Positions 52,711 to 62,443 of a DNA stretch of 64,000 nucleotides are shown here, piece after piece. The translations under genes and the position numbers were made by a program. Source of the stretch: CBDHFF01 sp965262395 (GTDB taxonomy: Bacteria > Pseudomonadota > Alphaproteobacteria > Rickettsiales > Anaplasmataceae); NCBI GenBank assembly GCA_965262395.1, contig OZ253531.1, positions 1,240,001-1,304,000 of the forward strand. The letters are read 5' to 3'. The notes below the pieces were generated by a model, which did not search any database, had not been told where the DNA came from, and saw nothing but the letters and a program-made list of their open reading frames with translations. Position 1 is the first letter of the stretch; the number at the start of each line of letters is the position of its first letter.

Positions 52711-53433
52711 ATGGATAACAACAATAAAAAAAAGTACAAAAGAGTTCTATTGAAGCTTTCTGGCGAATCCCTGATGGGCGAGAAAGATTTTGGACACGAC
52801 TATGATACTATTAATAAATTCTCTAATGATATAAAAGAAGTATTTGAAGAGGGCATTCAAATATGTATAGTAGTCGGCGGCGGTAATATATATCGTGGCA
52901 TCTCAGGTGCAAATGGAATCGAAAGAGTGAGTAGTGACTATATTGGAATGTTATCCACAGTAATAAACGCTCTAACCCTACAGAACGCTCTGGATAAAAT
53001 TGATGTACCTTCCCGAGTGCTATCGGCAGTACCTATGTCAACCATATGCGAACCATATGTCAGAAGACGAGCCGTACGACATCTGGAAAAACATCGAGTT
53101 GTCATTTTTGCTGCTGGAACAGGCAATCCTTTCTTTACCACAGACACCGCTGCTTCACTAAGAGCCATAGAAACTGGCTGTGATGTAATAATGAAAGGCA
53201 CACAGGTGGATGCCGTATATTCTGATGACCCAAGAAAGAATAAGGACGCTACACCGTATGATAGGATAACTTACAACGATGTATTAAAGCAGGATTTAAA
53301 ATTCATGGACATATCTGCTATTTCCTTAGCACAAGAAAGCAACATACCTATAATAGTATTCTCTATTCATAAAAAGGGTAATTTTCATAGAGTATTACAC
53401 GGAATAGGAAAATATACTGTAATATCTAATTGA
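52711..53433 (+). CDS. pyrH: UMP kinase
   Basis: PyrH phosphorylates UMP to UDP (bacterial amino-acid-kinase-fold type, hexameric, GTP-activated). Motifs: LKLSGESLMG, VVGGGNIYRG, GTGNPFFTTDTAASLRAIE, and MKGTQVDAVYSDDPRK. At 240 residues it is full length. It lies between tsf and frr with 13-bp and 16-bp spacers. Confidence 0.97.
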   Translation: MDNNNKKKYKRVLLKLSGESLMGEKDFGHDYDTINKFSNDIKEVFEEGIQICIVVGGGNIYRGISGANGIERVSSDYIGMLSTVINALTLQNALDKIDVPSRVLSAVPMSTICEPYVRRRAVRHLEKHRVVIFAAGTGNPFFTTDTAASLRAIETGCDVIMKGTQVDAVYSDDPRKNKDATPYDRITYNDVLKQDLKFMDISAISLAQESNIPIIVFSIHKKGNFHRVLHGIGKYTVISN

Positions 53434-53449
53434 TTAAAGGAGACAATTT

Positions 53450-54010
53450 ATGTGGAATGATTTAGAAAAATCCCTCAGATCCAAAATGGATAAAACTATA
53501 CAATCATGTGTAGAGGATATAGAGGGCATAAGAGCTGGAAAGGCGCACCCTAGTTTGGTACAACACATACTAGTGAACGTATATGGTTCAAATATGAAGG
53601 TATCTGACCTTGCAAATATAAGTACACCTTCATTAAGAGTACTTACAATCGAGCCATGGGATCATAGTAATATATCGGCCATTAATAAAGCCCTTCGAGA
53701 AGCAGAAAACCTCGGACTTGATCCAAGTGTGGATGGTCATAAAATCAGGATAACGGTGCCAGAATTAAGTGAAGAAAGAAGAAGTGAACTAGTGAAACTA
53801 GTATCTCAGAAATGTGAATTCTTTAAAGTTGCCATCAGGAATATTCGCAGAGGATATATAGATATTATTAAGTCCAAAGAAAAAGGAGATGAATGCTCAG
53901 AAGACGAATCGAAGAACTATCAAACCAAAGTACAAAAAGTAACTGATGAATTTATTGATAAAACTGAATCACTGCTCAAAAATAAGAAAAAAGATATAAT
54001 GGGCACATAG
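53450..54010 (+). CDS. frr: ribosome recycling factor
   Basis: RRF splits post-termination ribosomes together with EF-G. Motifs: DIEGIRAGKAHPSLVQHILV (usually RTGRA), YGSNMKVSDLANISTPSLR, and the second helical domain LSEERRSELVKLVSQ and AIRNIRRGYID. At 186 residues it is typical. An AAAGGAG ribosome-binding site precedes ATG 53450. Confidence 0.97.
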   Translation: MWNDLEKSLRSKMDKTIQSCVEDIEGIRAGKAHPSLVQHILVNVYGSNMKVSDLANISTPSLRVLTIEPWDHSNISAINKALREAENLGLDPSVDGHKIRITVPELSEERRSELVKLVSQKCEFFKVAIRNIRRGYIDIIKSKEKGDECSEDESKNYQTKVQKVTDEFIDKTESLLKNKKKDIMGT

Positions 54011-54019
54011 CCTTCTGTC

Positions 54020-54760
54020 ATGAACGAACTTGATCCAATACACATCGCTGTTATTATGGATGGTAATGGTAGGTGGTCTGCAAACAAAGGAATGTCTAGG
54101 TATCAAGGGCATAAAGAGGGAGCGTACCGAGCAAGGTGTATCATTGATTCCTGCTTAAAATTAGGCATTAAGTATCTAACACTGTATACATTTTCTACAG
54201 AAAACTGGAACAGAGAAAAAGATGAAATAGACTATATAATGCAACTTATAGATTCCTATCTAACCAAAGAAAGAATATTGGATCTATCTAGTAGGTCTAT
54301 AAAAATAAATATTATCGGCAACACCAATAAGTGCTCCAAAGCAATACAAGAAAATATTGATAAATATGTATTAAATGAAAAATACAATAATCCCAATCAT
54401 ATCAAGCTCACTCTAAATGTAGCATTAAATTATGGATCAAAAGCAGAGATCGTAAATGCCATGCAAAAAATAAATGACATGAATATAACAAATACAGCAA
54501 TAGATGCGGAACTCATAGAATCAAAACTATATACAAACGGCATGCCGCCGCCTGACCTATTAATTAGAACTGGTGGAGAAAAAAGATTAAGTAACTTTTT
54601 ACTTTGGCAAATTGCATATACAGAACTATATTTCTCTGATATAATGTGGCCAGATTTCACGGAGGAACATTTATTAGAGGCGATAAATGAGTATAGGCGC
54701 AGAGAAAGGAGATATGGTAGAAGTAAAGCCCCCTTCGATGCTAAAAAATCTGAAAAGTAG
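54020..54760 (+). CDS. uppS: undecaprenyl diphosphate synthase
   Basis: UppS is a cis-prenyltransferase that makes the C55 lipid carrier for peptidoglycan. Motifs: HIAVIMDGNGRWSANKG with the catalytic Asp, RYQGHKEGAYRAR, LYTFSTENWNRE, and a C-terminal PDLLIRTGGEKRLSNFLLWQ. At 246 residues it is full length. cdsA starts inside its 3' end. Confidence 0.96.
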   Translation: MNELDPIHIAVIMDGNGRWSANKGMSRYQGHKEGAYRARCIIDSCLKLGIKYLTLYTFSTENWNREKDEIDYIMQLIDSYLTKERILDLSSRSIKINIIGNTNKCSKAIQENIDKYVLNEKYNNPNHIKLTLNVALNYGSKAEIVNAMQKINDMNITNTAIDAELIESKLYTNGMPPPDLLIRTGGEKRLSNFLLWQIAYTELYFSDIMWPDFTEEHLLEAINEYRRRERRYGRSKAPFDAKKSEK

Positions 54761-55376
54761 AGCTATAACTGGAATTGCAATAGCCATATTAGTAATATTA
54801 TCGCTATGCAACAGCTCAACAGCTTGTGTGCTTTTAGGGGTAATAATGATATTAGCCGCTTTTGAATGGCAAAATATAACAAAAAATAAGAGCGTGGTAT
54901 GGACATTGTTTGGTGTAGTAATAATCTTACTACCATCTTTTTCGCTGTGCAAAATATATGCAAAAGAAGATGGGCTTGCTATCCTAATTTGGTTACTTGT
55001 CACTATATCTTCAATAGATACTTTTGCATATTTTGCTGGAAAAATGATCAAAGGACCAAAGTTAATTCCAATAATTAGCCCTGGAAAAACATGGGCTGGG
55101 CTTATAGCCGCTGCGTTAGTTTCCTCTGGTTGCGGCATCGCATTACCATTTATTTTCACTGCCATGCCAATAAGTGAATCACTGATCATAGGATTTTCAT
55201 TTGCCTTAGTTGCACAATCTGGTGACTTATTGGAATCTTGGGTAAAACGCAAATTCGGAATCAAGGATAGTGGAAACATATTACCTGGGCACGGCGGCAT
55301 CCTTGATAGAATAGACAGCTATATAACAGCCGCACCATATATGTTATTTATTACCACATTATATGCTACACAATGA
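54714..55376 (+). CDS. cdsA: phosphatidate cytidylyltransferase
   Basis: CdsA makes CDP-diacylglycerol for phospholipid synthesis in the inner membrane. It has about seven hydrophobic helices, SPGKTWAGLIAA, and the C-terminal family signature KRKFGIKDSGNILPGHGG followed by DRIDS. ATG 54714 has AAAGGAG about 5 bp upstream and gives 220 residues; it overlaps uppS by 47 bp. The stop overlaps the cca start (ATGA). Confidence 0.94.
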   Translation: MVEVKPPSMLKNLKSRAITGIAIAILVILSLCNSSTACVLLGVIMILAAFEWQNITKNKSVVWTLFGVVIILLPSFSLCKIYAKEDGLAILIWLLVTISSIDTFAYFAGKMIKGPKLIPIISPGKTWAGLIAAALVSSGCGIALPFIFTAMPISESLIIGFSFALVAQSGDLLESWVKRKFGIKDSGNILPGHGGILDRIDSYITAAPYMLFITTLYATQ

Positions 55377-56884
55377 AACACACAAATAATCTTATAAATT
55401 ATCCACCAGATATGGTAAAGCAGTTCTGCAAAGGTGCATTGACTATGCTGACTATCACAAACTCCCTTAAGCATGTATTTAATGCCATTGAAAATTGTCA
55501 AGGACAGATACGATTGGTTGGAGGATGTGTTAGAGATATAGTAACTGAAGGTATACACCATAATTTCGATTTAAATAGCGCAGATTTTCTAAGTTCATCA
55601 GATATCACTAAATCTCAAAAATTATCACAAACAATAAAAGATAATAAAAAATCTATTATTAAAGACATAGATCTAGCCACTACGCTCAAGCCAGAGTCGG
55701 TAATGGCAGCATTAAAATTATATAAGATCAAGGCAATTCCGACTGGTCTTAAACATGGGACTATAACCGCCCTTCACAAAGATGGAGATATTATAAGATC
55801 CTTCGAAATCACTACATTAAGAAACGATTTATCTTGTGATGGCAGGCATGCACGTGTTGAATTCACTGATGTTTGGGAAGAAGATGCCGCACGGAGAGAC
55901 TTCACATTCAATGCTTTATACATGGATATCGAGGGCAATATATATGATTATTTCAATGGAATACAGGATTTGAAAAATAAAAAACTGAGATTCATTGGAG
56001 ACTCTGAACAGCGGATTCAGGAAGATTATTTACGTATCTTAAGAGCATTCAGATTCCACGCAACAGTATGCAATAAAATCACTCACAAAACAGAATCATT
56101 AGATTACAAGCCTATGTCTGAAGAAATTCTTCGGGTCTGCACTAAATACAGCAATAATATTGCAAACTTATCAGGAGAACGTATACACGCCGAAATGAGT
56201 AATATTATGATGAAAGACAATAATCTAAAACAGTCATTAATTTTTATGAACCAATGCAATATACTAAAACATATTGGCCTGGCAAAGATAAATCCAGCAA
56301 CACTGCTCATGCCTCTTTATATTCCTGAAGAACATAAAAACTACATATTAATCTTTGCTATAATTATTAGAACAATCAACCACAGTGTTCAGGAAATACT
56401 ATTGCAAATAAGGTCTCAATGGAAATTATCTAACAAACAATTTTCATTACTAAAAATACTAGTGCTATATAATGCTCAACCAACTCTACTAAAAAATGAG
56501 TGGGATATAGAAATATTACGACTATCCAAACAACATTCATTAACACTAAATAGCATGAAAAAAAACTGTAAAGATATGCCTACAGCAGAAGATGTTTATG
56601 CATATGTATTACTTATACATATAAATGAAAAAAGATTCACTGAGAATAATACAATAAATATTACTAATAAAGAGCGTGATATATATTCTGAATATGTAGC
56701 ACATATTCAAACTGAACAATTAACCCATTTTCCAGTATCTGGAAAAGATATACTAGACATAGGTATGACTCCTGGAAAAGGCATAGGAAAAATATTAGAC
56801 CAGATACACGAAGAATGGCTCAAGAGCTCAGGTAATATGTCAAAAAATGAATTAATGAAATTCTGCAAAGATAATTTACTATAA
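55373..56884 (+). CDS. cca: CCA tRNA nucleotidyltransferase / poly(A) polymerase family
   Basis: This is a class II nucleotidyltransferase that adds or repairs the tRNA CCA end. Motifs: QIRLVGGCVRDIV, the catalytic DIDLATTL (Asp-x-Asp), RNDLSCDGRHARVEFTD, WEEDAARRDFTFNALYMD, and QEDYLRILRAFRFHA. It has 503 residues, longer than the usual 400; the extra length includes an insert of about 40 residues before DIDL and a variable C-terminus. Its ATG overlaps the cdsA stop by 4 bp. Confidence 0.9.
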   Translation: MKHTNNLINYPPDMVKQFCKGALTMLTITNSLKHVFNAIENCQGQIRLVGGCVRDIVTEGIHHNFDLNSADFLSSSDITKSQKLSQTIKDNKKSIIKDIDLATTLKPESVMAALKLYKIKAIPTGLKHGTITALHKDGDIIRSFEITTLRNDLSCDGRHARVEFTDVWEEDAARRDFTFNALYMDIEGNIYDYFNGIQDLKNKKLRFIGDSEQRIQEDYLRILRAFRFHATVCNKITHKTESLDYKPMSEEILRVCTKYSNNIANLSGERIHAEMSNIMMKDNNLKQSLIFMNQCNILKHIGLAKINPATLLMPLYIPEEHKNYILIFAIIIRTINHSVQEILLQIRSQWKLSNKQFSLLKILVLYNAQPTLLKNEWDIEILRLSKQHSLTLNSMKKNCKDMPTAEDVYAYVLLIHINEKRFTENNTINITNKERDIYSEYVAHIQTEQLTHFPVSGKDILDIGMTPGKGIGKILDQIHEEWLKSSGNMSKNELMKFCKDNLL

Positions 56885-56945
56885 TGGTTGAAAACTCAAT
56901 CACATCAGGTTAAAATTTAACTGGATATTATACGATGAAAGTACA

Positions 56946-58340
56946 ATGACAAAATCACCTACCGATATTGACAAAATACTCAGCTACTATGATGCTGAAA
57001 ATCCTGGCACGAGAGCTAATATATTTCGTATCCTCAATCATGGAAAGTTAGCTGGCACAGGCAAAGTTCTGATATTGCCCGTTGATCAAGGATTTGAGCA
57101 TGGACCAACCAAGAGCTTCTCACCTAATCCTGATGCATATAACCCGCACTACCACTATGAACTTGCTATAGAAGCGGGATTAAATGCGTATGCTGCGCCA
57201 TTAGGCATGCTAGAGGCTGGAGCAAGTAAATTTGCTGGACAGATTCCAACGATATTAAAGATCAACAGTTCAAATTCTCTAATGCCTCCTGGGGAGGAGC
57301 CAGACCAGGCAATTACTGCCTCAGTGCAGGATGCACTAAGGTTAGGATGCTCAGCAGTGGGTCTTACTATTTATCCTGGATCAGGGAAGAGTTTCGACAT
57401 GATCGAAGAAGCAAGAGACATTATCAGAGAAGCAAAGTCTTATGGGCTAGCCTCGGTGGTATGGTCATATCCACGTGGAAAAGGGGTAGCAAGAAAAGAA
57501 ACATCAATACAGACAATCACCTATGCCGCTCACATGGCCGCCCTAATTGGCGCAAATATAATCAAGGTTAAGGTTCCTGGTTCCATTGCCAAGGGTGAAA
57601 ACTATGATGAAACAGTACTACACATCGCATACGCATGTTGTAAAGCAGCGGGTGGATCCAATTTAGGCAACTTTGATCGTGAATCAATAAATAAAATAAT
57701 TGCAGATTATATACGACGCTTACCACAAAGAATCGACCCTGCATCTAGAAGAAAAGGACTAGAGCAAGCTGGGTTACTCAGTGATATGCAGGCAGATGTT
57801 CTGATACAAGCTGAAAATCTTGCCACCTTAGACGACTATGAATTAAAGGAATTTATTAGGTTATGTAAAGCTCATGCTGAAGATGCTGTAATGTGGTTCA
57901 ACTGTATATTGGATGATAATTTAGATCCTTATAATAAATATCAGGGCTACTCACTGTCTGAAGAAGAAAAGGAATCAGCAAGAAAGCAGCTTTATGAAAA
58001 ATACGAAAAAGTTAGAGAAGACGCATTGGTGCCGATTAAAGAGGCATTCTTTGAATTTCCTTTCATGCGCAATGGAGTAAGAGCAGTAATGCAAGCATCC
58101 TTTGACGGGCAAAGACTTGTGGTGTTCTCCGGTGGTTCCAAGAAGGGGGATGACGTATTATATGAAGAAGCAAAGGCAGTAGCACAAGGCAGCGGCTCGG
58201 GATCTATTATTGGTAGAAACACTTTCCAAAGACCGAAAGCTGAAGCGCTAGAGATGCTGGACAAGGTAATTGACATAATTAAAAAATATAAATCAGAATA
58301 TAATTCTGAAGTGAGTGTCAATACAACAAATAACACCTGA
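56946..58340 (+). CDS. fbaB: class I fructose-bisphosphate aldolase (FbaB/DhnA type)
   Basis: This enzyme cleaves or forms fructose-1,6-bisphosphate through a lysine Schiff base. Motifs: VLILPVDQGFEHGPTKSF, ANIIKVKVPGSIAKGENYDE with the likely catalytic Lys, and a C-terminal phosphate-binding region LVVFSGGSKKGDDVLYEE and GSIIGRNTFQRPK. It has 464 residues, like the longer bacterial FbaB. With few other glycolytic genes around, it may mainly serve gluconeogenesis. Confidence 0.92.
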   Translation: MTKSPTDIDKILSYYDAENPGTRANIFRILNHGKLAGTGKVLILPVDQGFEHGPTKSFSPNPDAYNPHYHYELAIEAGLNAYAAPLGMLEAGASKFAGQIPTILKINSSNSLMPPGEEPDQAITASVQDALRLGCSAVGLTIYPGSGKSFDMIEEARDIIREAKSYGLASVVWSYPRGKGVARKETSIQTITYAAHMAALIGANIIKVKVPGSIAKGENYDETVLHIAYACCKAAGGSNLGNFDRESINKIIADYIRRLPQRIDPASRRKGLEQAGLLSDMQADVLIQAENLATLDDYELKEFIRLCKAHAEDAVMWFNCILDDNLDPYNKYQGYSLSEEEKESARKQLYEKYEKVREDALVPIKEAFFEFPFMRNGVRAVMQASFDGQRLVVFSGGSKKGDDVLYEEAKAVAQGSGSGSIIGRNTFQRPKAEALEMLDKVIDIIKKYKSEYNSEVSVNTTNNT

Positions 58341-58473
58341 GGCACAAAACAATACAACAGATAATGCCTGAAATAGAGAACGATGCGGAGGGTAACGATA
58401 AAAAAAACTTACCGCATAGTTATTCTTTAAATTATCCAGATTATCTTATGAAAAAATGCTAATCTTAGCCATT

Positions 58474-58885
58474 TAACTGCCGCTCAGAGATCATTAATGA
58501 ACTCTAAATCAACATACTCGATTGCCACTCAGCTATTGAGTACTCACATTTTCATCAGCGAATTTCACGCAACTATTTAACTGCCGCTCAGAGATCATCA
58601 ATGAATGCTAAATCAACATACTCGATTGCCACTCAGCTATTGAGTATTTACATTTTCATCAGCGAATTTCACGCAACTATTTAACTGCCGCTCAGAGATC
58701 ATCAATGAACTCTAAATCAACATACTCGATTGCCACTCAGCTATTGAGTATTTACATTTTCATCAGCGAATTTCACGCAACTATTTAACTGCCGCTCAGA
58801 GATCATCAATGAACTCTAAATCAACATACTCGATTGCCACTCAGCTGTTGAGTACTCACATTTTCATCAGCGAATTTCACGCAAC
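58474..58885. repeat. 104-bp tandem repeat, four copies
   Basis: CTGCCGCTCAGAGATCATCA-type landmarks occur at 58477, 58581, 58685 and 58789, an exact 104-bp period. Each unit includes a near-palindrome around TACTCGATTGC and GCTATTGAGTA. It lies between convergent fbaB and the LytM-like gene; nothing else is seen in 58341-58924. Confidence 0.95.
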
Positions 58886-58924
58886 GAGCAATAGACATTA
58901 ACATTCATCAACGATTCTTATATT

Positions 58925-59710
58925 TTATTTGAATATGGTCTTATTTTTTGTAATGAACTTCTTCACGTCTATTGTTTTATCATTTTTTTTAATAGAAAAA
59001 CACATATACCCTTTAACTTCGGGCTGTTCTTCAGTTGCTATTGCAGATTTTATAGTCCCAATGATATCTCCTTGAGAGACCAAATCTCCTGCACTTCGTG
59101 TGGTACTACCAGTGTATAAATATACAATTTTGATATCTTTAAAATCAGTCTTAATATAAGTCAAATCTCCATCACGATTCTCAACAGCGGCTATCTTGGA
59201 ATCAGTCACTGCCTTAATTGACTCACCTTCTCTTGTATACATTAATATACCATCTGCACACTTACTATTGCCATTAATTAACCCCCTTATATCATAACGC
59301 TTCTCTTCCAAAACATTATCAACTGGCCAGATCATTAATGGAGTTTTTGTAAAGAATCCATCTAATACTTTGTGAGTTTTTGTAATATGATTTAATGCCT
59401 CAAGCTTCTCTTTGATTTTATTACGCTTATCTATTAAATATTTTAATGGTTCTTTCTTATCTTCTGGTTTCTGGTTACTATCTGATGCTACTTCTGCATC
59501 AATAGGCTTCATATCATTAATATCAATATTTTCTTTAGTAATAATAGGCTTATTACATCGCTTTTTTTCTAATTCTTCTACATCATCTACATATTCTTGA
59601 ATATAAGACCTATCACCTCGCATCACTACCGTAGCTGGTACATTATTATGTTTTTCCGAGCATGATGATAGTACAAATAGTATTGAAACACAGAGAGTAT
59701 AGACAAGCAT
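58925..59710 (-). CDS. degenerate LytM/M23-like lipoprotein
   Basis: This is a 261-residue lipoprotein: a hydrophobic N-terminus with lipobox LSSC at about 14-17, a charged coiled-coil middle (KRNKIKEKLEALNHITKTHK), and a C-terminal LytM fold (CADGILMYTREGESIKAVTD, AGDLVSQGDIIGTI, CFSIKKNDKTIDVKKFI). The His and Asp zinc ligands normal for M23 peptidases are replaced, so it is probably an NlpD/EnvC-like amidase activator rather than an enzyme. It lies 1 bp after mnhD. Confidence 0.75.
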   Translation of the reverse strand: MLVYTLCVSILFVLSSCSEKHNNVPATVVMRGDRSYIQEYVDDVEELEKKRCNKPIITKENIDINDMKPIDAEVASDSNQKPEDKKEPLKYLIDKRNKIKEKLEALNHITKTHKVLDGFFTKTPLMIWPVDNVLEEKRYDIRGLINGNSKCADGILMYTREGESIKAVTDSKIAAVENRDGDLTYIKTDFKDIKIVYLYTGSTTRSAGDLVSQGDIIGTIKSAIATEEQPEVKGYMCFSIKKNDKTIDVKKFITKNKTIFK

Positions 59711-59711
59711 A

Positions 59712-61160
59712 TTATGCTCCCAATTTATTTCTCAATAACAGAACAAAATCTAATATTGGCAAGAAAAACATTATTATACTTGTTAATGCTGTCACTAATA
59801 ATGGCACAACCATCATCATTCCTGCATCATTATACTTATAGCAGATTTCATTGCGTTTGAATATTTTAAATAACATAGGAACGAAGTACATAACATTCAT
59901 TATTGTACTTGCGACAAGCACAGCAATCGGAAAATAATTATTCAGGGTAAAAGCTTCTTGTAAAATCATACATTTGCTCCAGAAAATCGCAGTTGGAGGC
60001 AAGCCAATCATTGCTATAACACCAATAAAAAGAGCAGATGAAGTATAGGGCATGCTATACGCCTCCCCTTCTAATTGGCTAATCTTCTGTTTACCTGTAG
60101 TAACGTATATCGAGCCCACCGCAAAGAACAAGGTAATCTTAGAAACACCATGAAATATCATATGCATAATAGCAGCCATGACTGCTTGATCAGTCCCCAA
60201 CGACAAGGTCATAATCATATAAGAGAGCTGACTAATAGTGGAATAGGCAAGCACAGACTTTATACTGTCTTGATATATTGCAAAAAAGGAAGAGAGTATT
60301 ATTGTTATACCAGACAAATACATGAGCCAATTGATGTTCATAATTGAGGCAAAATAATCTACCCCAAAAACATAAACTATAATCTTAGTCAACGTGAATA
60401 TACCTGCTTTTACTACAGCCACAGCATGAAGCAGTGAACTCACAGGAACAGGAGCAACCATAGCTTTGGGCAACCATCTATGGATAGGCATAATCGCCGA
60501 TTTAGCAATACCAAAAACAAATAATACTGGCAATAATAATTCTTCAAAACTAGTTAATTTACCCTGTAAGAAACCTCCGTTAACAAAAGAAAGATCTGAC
60601 GACTTACTCAACACCCACACGACAAATGCAAAAAATAATGTCAACGATGTCCCCATCAATATTCTTATATAAGAACGTGCTGCGATAATTGATTCACTAG
60701 ACCCTTCAAACACTACCAACGGGTACGTGGATAATGTCAACAATTCATAGAATATAAATAGCGTTAATAAATCACGAGAAACCGCAATCCCCATAACACA
60801 AGCTATAGATAATGATAAAGAAGCAAAAAAAACTGACAAATCACGTTTTGGGTAGTGCTTGCGCATGTACCCAACTGTATAAAAACTTGTAATAGCCCAT
60901 AAGCCAGAAGATAACAGACAAAATATCATTCCTATATACTCTAATTTCAGCCCTAAACTCAAATTAATTTCACTTAACAATTGATACTGTATCGTTGATA
61001 TATCAACGCAGTCACATAGTACAATCTGTAGCACAAGACAGAATAATGATATAGATGAGCCAATCAACACTACGCTCTGCAAAGATCTATACTTGCCAAG
61101 TAACAATGTACTGACTGCTCCCAAAAAAGGAATTGCTATAAGTAATAACAAGTAATTCAT
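59712..61160 (-). CDS. mnhD: Mrp-type antiporter subunit D-like / NuoM-N family protein
   Basis: This is a polytopic proton-translocating subunit of 482 residues with about 14 helices. RDLLTLFIFYELLTLSTYPL contains the membrane Glu, LFVFGIAKSAIMPIHRWLPK the lysine helix, and VPVSSLLHAVAVVKAGIFTL the signature of the Mrp A/D and NuoL/M/N family. It is most like MnhD of Rickettsiales, but a NuoM/N assignment is not fully excluded. mnhE occurs alone near 11.5 kb, so the antiporter operon appears dispersed. Confidence 0.85.
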   Translation of the reverse strand: MNYLLLLIAIPFLGAVSTLLLGKYRSLQSVVLIGSSISLFCLVLQIVLCDCVDISTIQYQLLSEINLSLGLKLEYIGMIFCLLSSGLWAITSFYTVGYMRKHYPKRDLSVFFASLSLSIACVMGIAVSRDLLTLFIFYELLTLSTYPLVVFEGSSESIIAARSYIRILMGTSLTLFFAFVVWVLSKSSDLSFVNGGFLQGKLTSFEELLLPVLFVFGIAKSAIMPIHRWLPKAMVAPVPVSSLLHAVAVVKAGIFTLTKIIVYVFGVDYFASIMNINWLMYLSGITIILSSFFAIYQDSIKSVLAYSTISQLSYMIMTLSLGTDQAVMAAIMHMIFHGVSKITLFFAVGSIYVTTGKQKISQLEGEAYSMPYTSSALFIGVIAMIGLPPTAIFWSKCMILQEAFTLNNYFPIAVLVASTIMNVMYFVPMLFKIFKRNEICYKYNDAGMMMVVPLLVTALTSIIMFFLPILDFVLLLRNKLGA

Positions 61161-61335
61161 ATCTCTTTACAAACTAATCCATAGCAGTGAAAGTAACAAT
61201 AATACTGATAAAATTCAACAATGATTTTGACACTATACAAGAATATTAATTTATTATATAATGAACACTTAATATTATCTAAAGAAACATCATATATAGT
61301 TCGATGTGGTTTTTAATTTTGTGTTTTAGTAAGTC

Positions 61336-62248
61336 ATGAAAAATGTATGCACCATAGCTGCTATAATCTTTTGCGCTATCATATCGAATATTAGCGTATA
61401 TGCTTCCGATCCATTTCAAGGTCCAACAACAACTAATGACCATTACTATACCCAAGAGAACCAGCCTTACGCTCAACAGCCTTACGCTCAACAGCCTCCT
61501 CAACAGCCTTACGCTCAACAACCTCCTCAACAGCCTCCTCAACAGCCTTATGCCCAGCAACCTCCTCAACAGCCTTATGCCCAGCAACCTTCCTCAACAG
61601 CCTTATGCCCAGCAACCTTACGCTCAACAGCCTTATGCCCAGCAACCTCCTCAACAGCCTTATGCATATAATTCATACCCCTCTCCCTATGGCGGGTATT
61701 ACGGATACGGCTATGGCGGAGGCATATATAATGATCCTATGTTATGGAATGACCCCTTGAGCATAGGCATCATACAAATGCTCACTACCAGTTGCAGGCT
61801 GCTCTCGGAGAGTCCGGATATAATAAACCAAACCAAAGAAAACATAAGGGCATATGTCAATATCGCAAGCGGCCTGTATAGTGGGCAGGTAATAGATACA
61901 AACCTCATAGAGAAAGTTGCTACTAAAACAATAAAAACATGCCAAAATAACCCTGATCTTCTTTACGGAAAAGCTCTTTATCTATCACTAACGTCATCTG
62001 GCGTCAGCATCAAATCACTGTTAAATTTGGATATATTTAGCAAAAATAATAGTAATAATAGTAATAATTCTATAAATTCTAATAAAACTTACAGTAGTAA
62101 TCCAAATAGTACTCAAAAAAGTCAAGATAGCCATTCTACTACAGACACAGGAACTTATACATACCCTAACAGTACTGGTACTCCAAGCGACTATAGCCCA
62201 AACAATGGCGGCACTTATTATACCAACCCCAATAAAGGGAAATACTAA
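61336..62248 (+). pseudogene. secreted PYAQQP-repeat protein with frameshift in the repeat
   Basis: ATG 61336 starts a clear signal peptide (NVCTIAAIIFCAIISNISVYA). A Pro/Gln-rich region of QQPYAQQPPQQPYAQQP units follows. At about 61588-61593 the sequence reads CCTTCCTCAAC instead of CCTCCTCAAC; the extra T throws the frame into a short nonsense tail ending at 61671. The repeat and a globular C-terminal domain continue in the other frame to 62248 (YGGYYGYGYGGGIYNDPML, LTTSCRLLSESPDIINQTKE, then an Asn/Ser-rich tail). Intact, it would be an exported surface or periplasmic protein of about 303 residues. It may be phase-variable, decayed or misassembled. Confidence 0.65.
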
Positions 62249-62443
62249 AACATTGCCTAGAAATACAAAGCAATAATAATTGAATATAGCTTATAAGCTT
62301 CATTTCGAATCAATACTCAACCATCCTATTTAGTGCTATAAAGCAGCGAAATATGACAATGGCACACGCATCAATAATAGACGGTATACATATACTGTCT
62401 ATATATAAGAAATTTTATATATATCAAAATATATGAATTATAG

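Noticed and set aside
61433..61654. Arg/Leu-rich minus-strand frames opposite the PYAQQP repeat
   Set aside because: Antisense shadow of a Pro/Gln repeat; the plus strand has the signal peptide.
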